A stretch of DNA of 31,937 nucleotides. Source: a virus. This document shows, piece after piece, positions 16,401-24,600 of the stretch. The stretch lies in IMG/VR virus record IMGVR_UViG_3300032309_001437, positions 1 through 31,937 of that record. The stretch is one strand, 5' to 3'. The translations under genes were made by a program, and so were the position numbers. A model generated the notes under the pieces. The model was not told the DNA's origin, searched no databases, and saw nothing but the letters and a program-made list of their open reading frames with translations. Within the stretch, counting starts at the first letter, position 1; each line of letters starts with the position of its first letter.

Positions 16401-19203
16401 GGCGCTCTTACAAGCACGCCTTCAGCGCGAGGAGCAAATTGCCGACATACGCAAGCAGTCGCTGGAGCAGGCCCGCCAGCTGGAGCGCCAATTCGCCGAT
16501 GAGCGGCGTGCCCTGGAACGTGAGATAGCTCAAAGCAAGCGGGGTACGGCGGACATTGAGGAGGACATCGCTAGGCAGCAACGCCTCTTGGCCGGCGAAG
16601 ACCCCCGCCTGATTGAAGCCGAGCAGCGCATCGCTGATGTCTACCGCGAAGCCCGCGAACGTGACATCAAAATAAAAGAAGACTACACCGACCGCGAGTT
16701 TAACCGCGCACGCACAGTTGCGGACTTCCAGAAAAACACAGCGGACCAGATCAACAAAGCTAACGAGGCATACGCTAAGACGCTTGGTAATATACACCGC
16801 ACCTACGCACGCGACGTGGGCAAAATTCTGGACGAGGCTAGCGGTAAGACGGCTAGGCGTTTGGACGCAGCAGGCAAGCTAATGGCTCTTTACACACAGA
16901 GAGGCGTGTTTAATACCCAGATTGCAGAAGCCTTAGGCGTAGTTGTAGCGGAGCCAGGTAAAGGTGGAGAGTATGCAATGGACGCGAATAGACTTATTGA
17001 CGCGCTAGGCGGAGAAAAGTCGCCGAGGTTCAAGCAGCAGCAGCGACCTATTCGCGGCATTATGGAGATTGACCAGCAAATTAGAGACGCCCGTAAGCAG
17101 TTGCAGTCACGCCGTCAACAACAACAACAACAACAAGTTACTGCAGATAGCTTCTTTACCGCCTATGCGGATCAGCCACAGTTTGAAGACGTTGCAGGTT
17201 TGCAGCCCCTGCCCATCACACGGATGCAGCGACAGGCTGCGCGGCCTTTGCGTCGCATGTGGGAGCGCACTGCAGCAGGGGGTACGCGCAACGTAAACAG
17301 CACGTTTAACACATCTGTGCTGGAACGTATCCAGCGTATGCAGCAGATCGTAGATAATTGGGATCCCGTAGGTTCGCAATGGAAAGAGATTCAAAATAAC
17401 CTACGCGAAACTAAGCGTAGTCGTGTGGCTGGGTCTGTACCCGCAGCCGTACTAACACAAGTGGCGCAGCGCATGTGGTCCGAGATGCGGGCCAACGTGC
17501 AGAGGGCTGGAGGTCTTTCAACGTCTAGAGGACAGAGCTTAGGTAGCCAGGAGGACTTTAGTGAGTACCTTACAGATAAACAACTGCGTATTCTTCAGCA
17601 GGGTTTACGCGCTACATTGGAGCCTGCCTACACATCGCAATTTGGACCAAACAAAAATCCCGGTGCTCTTGACCGCGCCTTGGGTACACTCCGTCCCGCT
17701 ATCGTTGACTTTAGAAAGGCTATATTTAGCCTGCTTGAACAGGAAGCAGTGCAGGGGCGTGTGTACGCAGAAAAAGCTCTCCAGAAACTCGGTGTATCAG
17801 GGATTAAAGCGCAGTACCGCAAGGATAACGATCCTAACACAATACAACAGCGATTTAACCAGCTATTCAAGCAGCCTGACATCGTACCAGGCGTAGGCAA
17901 GGATTTTGAAGGCGCTATGCTGCCAGGCGGCTTTAGAACGTCAAAGCTTGCCCGCAACCTAGGAAACGTCGCCTCCGGCCAACTACAAGGTGTACTTGCA
18001 CGACTAACAAACACACTTATTGCCAGAACCCCTTACCGCGTAGGCGATCCAGTTGGTCCGAACATCCGCCCGATTCCTGTGCAGCCGGCAACGAAGGGCG
18101 CTCCAGAATCCAGCGCCGCCGCTAAGGATGCCGCACTATCCCAAGGCGCTAAGCAGCTACAGCTCGATCTACTTAAGATTCGCGTAGATAGCGTAAAACC
18201 ACTTCAAGAGCAAACACGCCGCCTGCAGGAGCAAAACGACCTATTCAAAGCACAACAAACTTACTTACAGCAAGGCATTACGCCGGCACTTGCAGAACAG
18301 TTCGCCCAAGTCGATCAGCTGGGAGCACTGCAGCGGCAAATAGCCGAAAAGGAAAAAACAGCTGCTGTAGATAGAGCCCGTACTGCGGGGGCCAGTGAGC
18401 AGCAGATACAGACGCTTATTCAGGGGCACAGTGCGCTAACCACTCAAATCGACTCCAACGTGCAGCGCGTAAAAGACTTGGCTGTCGCCTATGAAGACGC
18501 CCAGAAGGCAGCACGCTTCACGCAGGATGAGCGCATCGGCCTCGGCTTACGCGAAGGCGCCGAAGCTTACGTCCAGTCGATCGGCACTATGCGCGAGGCC
18601 ACGGCCCAGCTCGCTCAGACCGGCATCAAGGGTGTCGAAGACGCCATCTTCAGCCTCGTCACCACCGGCACCGCCAACTTCCAGGAGTTCGCCGCCTCGA
18701 TCCTTAAGGACACCGCTCGCATGATCATTCAGCAGCTAATTTTGCGCAACGTTATGCAGATCATCGGCGCCATAGGCGGCGGTGGTGGCTCCGCTATAAG
18801 CCCGCTGTCTAACTTCAACGCGGGAGTTGCGCAGTACGCACCTCTAGCTAATGCCCTAGGCAACGCCTACGCCGCCAACGGCATCGTCCCCTTCGCTATG
18901 GGCGGCATCGTCGATAAGCCGACGCTTTTCCCCTTCGCCAATGGCGGTGCCGGCCGCCTCGGGCTTATGGGCGAGGCTGGCCCGGAAGCCATCATGCCGC
19001 TCCGCCGCCTCCCTAGTGGGCGCCTTGGTGTTGAGCAGGCAGGCGGTGGGTCGCCTGTGAGCGTTACCGTCAACGTCGATGCGAGCGGATCTTCGGTGCA
19101 AGGCAACGCCGGCCAAGGCGAGCAGCTCGGCCGCGTAATTTCCCAAGCCGTCCAAGCGGAGCTGGTACGCCAACAACGCCCAGGTGGCCTGCTAAGCCGC
19201 TAA
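13426..19203 (+). CDS. Tail tape measure protein
   Basis: At 1925 residues this is the largest gene, and it sets tail length. Residues about 1-560 are largely alpha-helical, coiled-coil-like. Residues about 602-655 are a Gly/Ala-rich hydrophobic stretch (GGIFGGPEGLIGGLGGLALG) that may insert in a membrane during injection. Residues about 660-840 form the tape measure domain (SFDDYKAALAAVASTSSTF through RLDNALKALQQSVGDSLGPA). A charged coiled coil spans about 956-1145. A CAA microsatellite encodes Q1231-Q1237. Near 1712-1780 is the lambda-type C-terminal domain (EDAIFSLVTTGTANFQEF), then MGEAGPEAIMPL. With about 0.15 nm per residue, the tail would be near 290 nm, an estimate from known tape measures. 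A Shine-Dalgarno GGGAGG stands before ATG 13426. Confidence 0.95.
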   Translation: MAKQIEDIVVQLGIQGFEELNKLRSSFRELTKVTRGTDDQLNAARKRLLELKTELGDTARANKGLTDAFTALVGEARRGSDVWQSLNKDLAQLRQESRLTDTQITALRDIIVDESKAHAQSAVSIREHVKSLQDLRNQATLNGKVHQQLGADIQRLTATLEQGEITNRKHYSSLTAMLAVKPDKVLKQWEDYNRILKEGTASADKLATAQRRLNQLSGAPRILERRRVSESAAITQDPEYLRRFGFEGASLPELPNTNAAYAQQIKELQQDLANLDRNSIEYLQTLMQLTGVQRQSTEVARGYAQALLMGVQTKTVANSTRNLQEVVTALRAEMQQLDTTTSEGSAAYAQNANQVRVLEKQLNDLAGAYRNVSTMATQAATAEQNAANARIRDNYFNRGMVRQQEAALTELGQRVRAGVSGTPLLLPAAGQTSAPGTGLNVSGGARIGRRASVTYQTPGAEGIVPAYGVQPGGGVERFFGRGELGGANAPGRGVTPIGPVMTPDQEDKNRTRVITEAAQAYDTLGKSVERSRRPLRDIYVDIDKTTKASNGSVNSLEAQIGVWTELRNAVGRTAPAFDTATKKLEQLTARRERLTGGRRLSGMQLAQGVGAALSGGIFGGPEGLIGGLGGLALGGVGGAFAGAAVGAQVAGLRQAGAAAATYAAEVRRLQLALQGIVTSFDDYKAALAAVASTSSTFNVPIREATQQFTKLSAAVLGSGGSIKDAENTFKGLTASVLATGGSVEDINGALVAAAQVFSKGKVTAEELRGQIGERLAGAFALFAESSGRSSKGLDAALKSGEVTIADFVKFTEFSLAKYGRTAQIIAASPEQAGARLDNALKALQQSVGDSLGPAGAAFQDFAARSIRGLDKLIEKLIELKAIQPGAGYYQQQVLEGSLSIPQLEDRLLRAGQRETALRQGAASAGLGFIADLRPDISAATKEARILEEALIKVRLIEKETNKERKQRQTEEDTADREKLGASYLRAIEQREEALLQARLQREEQIADIRKQSLEQARQLERQFADERRALEREIAQSKRGTADIEEDIARQQRLLAGEDPRLIEAEQRIADVYREARERDIKIKEDYTDREFNRARTVADFQKNTADQINKANEAYAKTLGNIHRTYARDVGKILDEASGKTARRLDAAGKLMALYTQRGVFNTQIAEALGVVVAEPGKGGEYAMDANRLIDALGGEKSPRFKQQQRPIRGIMEIDQQIRDARKQLQSRRQQQQQQQVTADSFFTAYADQPQFEDVAGLQPLPITRMQRQAARPLRRMWERTAAGGTRNVNSTFNTSVLERIQRMQQIVDNWDPVGSQWKEIQNNLRETKRSRVAGSVPAAVLTQVAQRMWSEMRANVQRAGGLSTSRGQSLGSQEDFSEYLTDKQLRILQQGLRATLEPAYTSQFGPNKNPGALDRALGTLRPAIVDFRKAIFSLLEQEAVQGRVYAEKALQKLGVSGIKAQYRKDNDPNTIQQRFNQLFKQPDIVPGVGKDFEGAMLPGGFRTSKLARNLGNVASGQLQGVLARLTNTLIARTPYRVGDPVGPNIRPIPVQPATKGAPESSAAAKDAALSQGAKQLQLDLLKIRVDSVKPLQEQTRRLQEQNDLFKAQQTYLQQGITPALAEQFAQVDQLGALQRQIAEKEKTAAVDRARTAGASEQQIQTLIQGHSALTTQIDSNVQRVKDLAVAYEDAQKAARFTQDERIGLGLREGAEAYVQSIGTMREATAQLAQTGIKGVEDAIFSLVTTGTANFQEFAASILKDTARMIIQQLILRNVMQIIGAIGGGGGSAISPLSNFNAGVAQYAPLANALGNAYAANGIVPFAMGGIVDKPTLFPFANGGAGRLGLMGEAGPEAIMPLRRLPSGRLGVEQAGGGSPVSVTVNVDASGSSVQGNAGQGEQLGRVISQAVQAELVRQQRPGGLLSR
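17116..17136 (+). repeat. (CAA)7 microsatellite within the tape measure gene
   Basis: Seven CAA triplets in frame encode seven glutamines (residues 1231-1237) after SRR. Being a triplet repeat, slippage would change tape length by single residues without a frameshift. Confidence 0.9.
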
Positions 19204-19228
19204 GCCGCAAAGGTAGTACGCTGTACCC

Positions 19229-19564
19229 ATGCCAACATTCTCCTACGTCAGCTCCTACGAGCCTACCGAGGTAAGTAAGCCTCGTGTGCGTAAGTTTGCA
19301 GCAGGCGATGGTTACGAGCAACGCATAAGATTTGGCTTACACACCAACCCTAAAGAGTGGCAGCTTGTCTTCTCCAACCGCACTGACGCAGAACGCGAAC
19401 TTATTGTCGCATTTTTAGATGCACGTGGCGGTGTGGAGAGCTTCGACTGGACACCACCGCGAGGCTCTGCCGGTAAGTATGTGTGTGAGGATTGGCAGGT
19501 AACGCTTAGTAATTGTAATAATAATCAAATACGTGCCACGTTTCGAGAGGTCTATGAGCCGTGA
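19229..19564 (+). CDS. Minor tail protein M-like
   Basis: This 111-residue protein belongs to the phage minor tail M group: N-terminal strand, then RKFAAGDGYEQRIRFGLHTN, a WQLVFSNRTDAERELIVAFLDARGG helix, and FDWTPP followed by YVCEDWQV. The FDWTPP-type motif is a good marker. M acts at the tail tip in assembling the structure that initiates tube growth; it is analogous to distal tail proteins. The position directly after the tape measure and before L, K, I and J matches lambda. It starts 25 bases after the tape measure stop, whose end carries the repeated CTAAGCCGC motif, and overlaps the GTG of L by 4 bases. Confidence 0.9.
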   Translation: MPTFSYVSSYEPTEVSKPRVRKFAAGDGYEQRIRFGLHTNPKEWQLVFSNRTDAERELIVAFLDARGGVESFDWTPPRGSAGKYVCEDWQVTLSNCNNNQIRATFREVYEP

Positions 19565-20361
19565 TTAACTACGGAGCAACAGACTATTCACCTTTTCATG
19601 ACATATACATATTAGACTACAGCTCAGAAGATTACACACCAGAGGATTACGAAAGCGACTTACAAGGAATAGCACCTAGCGCTATTATCGAGCTATTTGA
19701 GCTGCAGATAAACCTGCTACAGCATGGCGCCGATGATACCTTCCGCTTTCACGCCGGCACCAACCTAAACAACAACGGCAATGTGGTATGGGCCGGTAAC
19801 AGCTATCTACAATTCCCCATCGAGGCTGATGGCTTCACTTATGAGGGCAAAGGCACGCTGCCGCGGCCTAATATACGCTGCAGCAACGTAATGGGCACAA
19901 TCACCGCGCTGCTGCTGAGCCTACCTGACGGTCTCTCGGGCGCCAAGGTAACGCGCATCCGTACGCTGGCCCGCTACCTCGACGCGGTGAACTTCCCCGG
20001 CAGCGTGAACCCCTACGGCACGCCGGACCCAACCGCGGAGTTCCCACGCGAGATCTACTACGTGGACCGCAAATCCGTCGAGACGCGCGACGTAGTGGAA
20101 TTTGAACTAGCGGCAGCATTTGACCTGGCAGGTGTTCGCGCACCTAAGCGCCAGTGCATCAGCAACATCTGCCAGTGGAAGTACCGCTCAGCCGAGTGCG
20201 GCTACGTGGGCACCAGCTACTTCAACGAGAACGATCAACCCGTAGCCACCCTTGCGGCTGACGTATGCGGCAAGCGGCTAAGCAGCTGCAAGGCAAGATT
20301 TGGCGCCACTGCCGAACTGCCGTACGGATCCTATCCCGGTGTGGGTACGTTGTTCGCATGA
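19561..20361 (+). CDS. Minor tail protein L-like, probable [4Fe-4S] protein
   Basis: This 266-residue protein starts with GTG at 19561, overlapping M. It is the lambda gpL type tail tip protein. The N-terminal domain contains [20 protein letters not shown] (residues about 45-64), and [20 protein letters not shown] (162-181) is the conserved central piece. The C-terminal domain has C204-x8-C213-x22-C236-x6-C243, the same pattern of four cysteines reported for lambda gpL, which binds an iron-sulfur cluster; an extra Cys199 is present. The surrounding motifs [10 protein letters not shown] and LSSCKARFG are conserved. L helps to close the tip below the tape measure. Its TGA overlaps the ATG of K (ATGA). 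Confidence 0.92.
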   Translation: MINYGATDYSPFHDIYILDYSSEDYTPEDYESDLQGIAPSAIIELFELQINLLQHGADDTFRFHAGTNLNNNGNVVWAGNSYLQFPIEADGFTYEGKGTLPRPNIRCSNVMGTITALLLSLPDGLSGAKVTRIRTLARYLDAVNFPGSVNPYGTPDPTAEFPREIYYVDRKSVETRDVVEFELAAAFDLAGVRAPKRQCISNICQWKYRSAECGYVGTSYFNENDQPVATLAADVCGKRLSSCKARFGATAELPYGSYPGVGTLFA

Positions 20362-21083
20362 CCGACTGGCGCACCGCTGCACTCGATCACGCCCAGGCCG
20401 AGGATCCCCGCGAGGCTTGCGGCCTGCTGGTGGTGGTCAAGGGCCGCGAGCGCTACTGGCCCTGCCACAACCTGGCGGTCGGCGTCGAGCAGTTCATCCT
20501 CGACCCGATCGACTACGCCGCGGCCGAGGATGCCGGCGAAATCATGGCGGTGGTTCACAGCCACCCGCGCACTGCACCGCAGCCCAGCCAAGCCGATCTG
20601 GTGGCGATCGAGCGCACCGGCCTCGCCTGGTGGATTGTCAATCCGAAAACCGAGGCATGGAGTCCCGAGCTGCGTCCCACCGGTTACAAGGCGCCCCTGA
20701 TCGGCCGCGAATGGGTGTGGGGGCTCACCGACTGCTGGACGCTGGCGCGGGACTGGTACGCCGAGCACAACCTGCGGCTGCCGGATTGGGAGCGCCCACT
20801 GACGCCAGAGCAGTTTGAGGCCGAGCCGCTGTTCGACCGGTCCTGGCGCGATGCCGGGTTCCGCGAGCTTGATGAAGACGATGAGCTGCAACCGGGCGAT
20901 GCGGTGCTGATGAGCATCAGCGGGCCAGGTCTTAACCATGTCGGCGTCTACATCGGCGACCAGCTGGTGCTCCATCACATCCGCGGCCGGCTCAGCAGCC
21001 GTGACCTTTACGGCGGCTGGCTGATGAAATGCACCGGGCGTAGGCTGCGCCATTACGATGCAGGGAGGCTAGGGCTGGCGTGA
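20358..21083 (+). CDS. Tail assembly protein K-like with JAMM and NlpC/P60 domains
   Basis: The chosen start, ATG 20358, gives 241 residues and overlaps the L stop; an upstream start at 20265 would run deep into L. Residues 1-~105 are a JAMM/MPN metallopeptidase with Glu19 and the full zinc signature H67-x-H69-x7-S77-x2-D80. Residues about 112-241 are an NlpC/P60 cysteine peptidase, with Cys126 (LTDCW) and His194 (LNHVGVYIG). Lambda gpK has the same two domains; it is needed for tail tip assembly and may cut peptidoglycan or process tail proteins. From here to about 23280 the DNA is nearly free of TAAG/CTTA, unlike the genes before. K, I and J are coupled by 4-base overlaps. Confidence 0.92.
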   Translation: MTDWRTAALDHAQAEDPREACGLLVVVKGRERYWPCHNLAVGVEQFILDPIDYAAAEDAGEIMAVVHSHPRTAPQPSQADLVAIERTGLAWWIVNPKTEAWSPELRPTGYKAPLIGREWVWGLTDCWTLARDWYAEHNLRLPDWERPLTPEQFEAEPLFDRSWRDAGFRELDEDDELQPGDAVLMSISGPGLNHVGVYIGDQLVLHHIRGRLSSRDLYGGWLMKCTGRRLRHYDAGRLGLA

Positions 21084-21688
21084 TGTTGCGCACGATCCGC
21101 ATCTACGGGCGCCTGGCCAAATTCCTGAAGCGCAGGAAGTTTGAGGCCGAGGTGAGCAGCGCGGCTGAGGCCGTGCGTTTCCTCTTGGCCAACTTCCCGC
21201 AGCTGGAGCAGCACATGGCCGACCAGCATTACCGGGTGAGCGTCGGCAGCTACGACTTGACTGAACAAGAGCTGGGCGATCCGAGCGGCGAGCAGGAGAT
21301 TAAGATCGTTCCCGTCGTAACCGGCGCTGGCACGGTGGGGCGAATCATTGCGGGCGTTGCTCTCGTGGCGTTATCGCTGCTATTTGCCCCCGGCGCAGCA
21401 TTGGCTGGCGGCTTGTTCACGCTCGGCCCCACTGCTGTCTCGATTGGCGTCGGAATTGGCGTGAGCCTGGTGCTCGGCGGCGTCGCGCAGCTGCTCACGC
21501 CTGTGCCGCGAACAGTGGGACCAGGCTCCACCAGCGACACGGTGAAGGATCCCCGCAAGAGCTACAGCTTCTCGGGCATCCAGAACACCAGCCGCCAGGG
21601 CCTGCCGGTGCCGATCGTCTACGGCGAGACCCTGGTGGGCTCGGTGGTGATCTCGGCCGGCATTGACACCGTGCAGGTGGCCGGATGA
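21080..21688 (+). CDS. Tail assembly protein I-like
   Basis: This 202-residue protein corresponds to lambda gpI. Residues 1-~80 form a ubiquitin-like beta-grasp segment ([20 protein letters not shown], then [20 protein letters not shown]). Residues about 85-140 are Gly/Ala-rich and hydrophobic ([36 protein letters not shown]). The tail ends in [20 protein letters not shown], a motif typical of the group. gpI is required for making the tip and is thought to be processed, but its final place in the virion is unclear. A GGGAGG ribosome site lies at about 21063-21068. ATG 21080 overlaps K; ATG 21083 is a second possible start. Its stop overlaps the J start. Confidence 0.9.
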   Translation: MMLRTIRIYGRLAKFLKRRKFEAEVSSAAEAVRFLLANFPQLEQHMADQHYRVSVGSYDLTEQELGDPSGEQEIKIVPVVTGAGTVGRIIAGVALVALSLLFAPGAALAGGLFTLGPTAVSIGVGIGVSLVLGGVAQLLTPVPRTVGPGSTSDTVKDPRKSYSFSGIQNTSRQGLPVPIVYGETLVGSVVISAGIDTVQVAG

Positions 21689-24600
21689 GCAGGATCGCCG
21701 GTGCTGGTGGTGGCGGATGCTTTCTCGGGCACACGCTGATTCGCACGCCTGACGGGCAGCGTCCTATCGAAGCGCTGCAGCCTGGCGACCTTGTGGTCAG
21801 CTTCGATGACCGTGGCGAGCTGCACCACGCCAAGATCCTCATGGTTCACATCCACGAAGGCGAGCGGGTCAACCGCTATCGCCTCTGGGGCGGTGCCGTC
21901 TTGGATGCCACGGCCAACCACTGGGTACTGAACCAGTTCAACGCCTTCGTGGAGATCGACACGCTCGGCCCCGACGATTGCCTGGTGGATGAGAACGGCC
22001 ACCTGCGTCCGATCGTGGACCGCTCTGAGTTCTGCGTCGGCACCGTCTACAACCTGACCGTCGAGGGGCATCACACCTTCATCGCCGGTGGGATCCGCGT
22101 TCACAACGCCGGCCTCGGCCTCGGTATTGCCGGCGCAGGCGGTGGCGGCGGCGGCAAAGGCGGCGGCGGCGGCGAAACCTACACGCCTACCGAAGCTGGC
22201 GACAGCCTCAACTCGACCCAATACGCCAATCTGGTGGATCTCATCAGCGAAGGCGAGATCGAGGGCCTGAAAGACGGCTTCAAGTCGGTCTTCATCGACA
22301 ACACGCCGCTGCAGAACCCGGATGGCAGCTTCAACTTCCAGAACCTCGCCGTCTACACGCGCAACGGCACGCAGAACCAGAGCTACGTGCCGATCGCTGC
22401 CGACGTTGAGAACGAGGTTGGCGTCAACGTCACGGTGCAGCAGGCCACGCCTGTGGTGCGCAGCATCACCGACACCACAGTGAACGCCGCGCGTGTGACG
22501 ATCACCGTACCAGCGCTTCAGCTGTTCACTGACAAGGGCGACATCGAGGGCACTGATGTGCGCTTGCAGATAGCCGTGCAGTACAACGGCGGCGGCTACG
22601 GCACCGTGATCGACGACACGATCGCTGGCCGCACGGGTGATCAGTATCAGCGCGACTACTTGGTGAACCTGTCCGGCGCCTTCCCAGTGAACATCCAGGT
22701 GACGCGGATCACGGCGGATAGCAACAGTGCAAAGCTGATCAATGCCTTCAGCTGGTCAAGCTTCACCGAGATCACCTACGCGAAGCTGCGCTACCCCAAC
22801 AGCGCATTGGTGGCGGTGCGGGTGGATGCCGAGCAGTTCAGCTCGATCCCCAGCCGCTCCTATCTGATCCGCGGCATCAAAGTTCGGATCCCGAATAACG
22901 CCACGGTGGACGCGGTTACCGGCCGGTTGATTTACGCCGGCATCTGGGGTGGCACGTTTGGTGCCGCGCAGTGGTGCTCCGACCCCGCCTGGATCCTCTG
23001 GGATCTGCTCACCTCCACCCGCTACGGCTTTGGCGATCACATCCAAGCCGCGCAGCTGGACAAGTGGGCGTTTTACGCCGCGAGCCAGTACGCCTCCGAG
23101 CTGGTGCCCGACGGTTTTGGCGGAACCGAACCGCGCTTCTCCTGCAACGTCAACATCCAGACCGCCGAGGAGGCTTACAAACTCATCAACGATCTGTGTT
23201 CCACCTTCCGGGCGATGCCCTACTGGAGCGCAGGCGCACTCACCATCAGCCAAGACAAGCCCAGCGACGCTGCGTATCTCTTTACATTGGCCAATGTATT
23301 GGAGGATGGCTTTAGCTACCAAGGCGGCAGCCTTAAGACACGCCCGACGGTAGCAGTGGTCAGCTACCTCGACCTGAGCCTACGCGACATTGCTTACGAG
23401 GTTGTCGAGGACCAAGCAGCCATAACTAAGTACGGTGTAATCACAACAGAAATTAGTGCGTTTGCTTGCACCAGTCGAGGTCAAGCTGCGCGTATAGGGG
23501 AATGGCTGCTCTATTCCGAGCAGTACGAAAGTGAGATAATTAGTTTTACTGCCTCTATCGACGCGGGCGTGGTGGTACGCCCCGGTCAAATTATCGAGGT
23601 AGCCGATCCGGTACGCACCGGTACGCGACGTGGTGGAAGGATTGTCTCCGCTACCACAGCAGCAATAACCGTAGATGACGCCGCTAGCCTGGCGATGGGC
23701 TCTAACACCACTCTCTCAGTCATCCTCCCCACCGGTACTGTTGAAAGTCGCGCTGTAACGACCATTACAGGCAACGTAATTAGCTTAGCCACTCCGCTTA
23801 GTGTAGCACCAAACGCTAATAGTGTATGGATTTTCCAGACCAGCACCATCCAAACTTCGACGTGGCGAGTTCTGTCAGTGCAAGAGCAGGATGGTGCGCA
23901 GTACGCCATCAGTGCCTTGGCCTACAACGCCAGTAAGTATGCGTATATCGAACGCGGTCAAGCGCTCCAGGTGCGAGATATTACTGATCTGAACATTATT
24001 CCTGAAGCGCCAACTAACCTGCAAGCTACCGAGACTCTTTATGAGCTAAACGGTAGAGCACTGTCTAAGCTAATCATTAGCTGGCAGCCAATCAACGGTG
24101 TAAATCAGTACCGCATTCGTTGGAGACCTAAGAACGGTAACTGGACGAGCACTACACAAGCACGTTTTGATTACGAAATTTTAGACACTGCTGCGGGTAC
24201 TTATGAAGTACAAGTTTATAGCCTAAACGCAGGACTAAGACAATCAGTCGAACCGGCCCAGCTTACCGTACAGGCATATGGCAAAACCGCCCCACCTGCA
24301 AGTGTTAGCGGCGTAAGCCTAATACCTATAGACGAAGCAAGCGCAATTTTAAGCTGGGATCGTGCACCCGATCTGGATGTTTTGCTTGGCGGCAAAGTCC
24401 TTATTCGCCATAACGTGCTTATGGTCGGCGCTGTATGGGAAAACAGTCAAGAAATTGTTGCCGCTGCGGCTGGTAGTCAGACACAAAAACAAGTACCACT
24501 GCTGGAAGGCACCTACCTACTCAAGTTTGAGGACGACAGCGGTAATCGCTCGGTGTCAGCATATGCGGTGGTGATTGATCAACCGACACCACAGCCACGG

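Noticed and set aside
20265-20357. Upstream start for the K-like gene
   Set aside because: It would overlap the L gene by 97 bases, inside its conserved cysteine region; ATG 20358 overlaps the L stop as in the other tail genes and begins the JAMM domain.
20331-21053. 240-residue frame on the minus strand
   Set aside because: Opposite the K-like gene, whose JAMM and NlpC residues show that the plus strand is the coding one.
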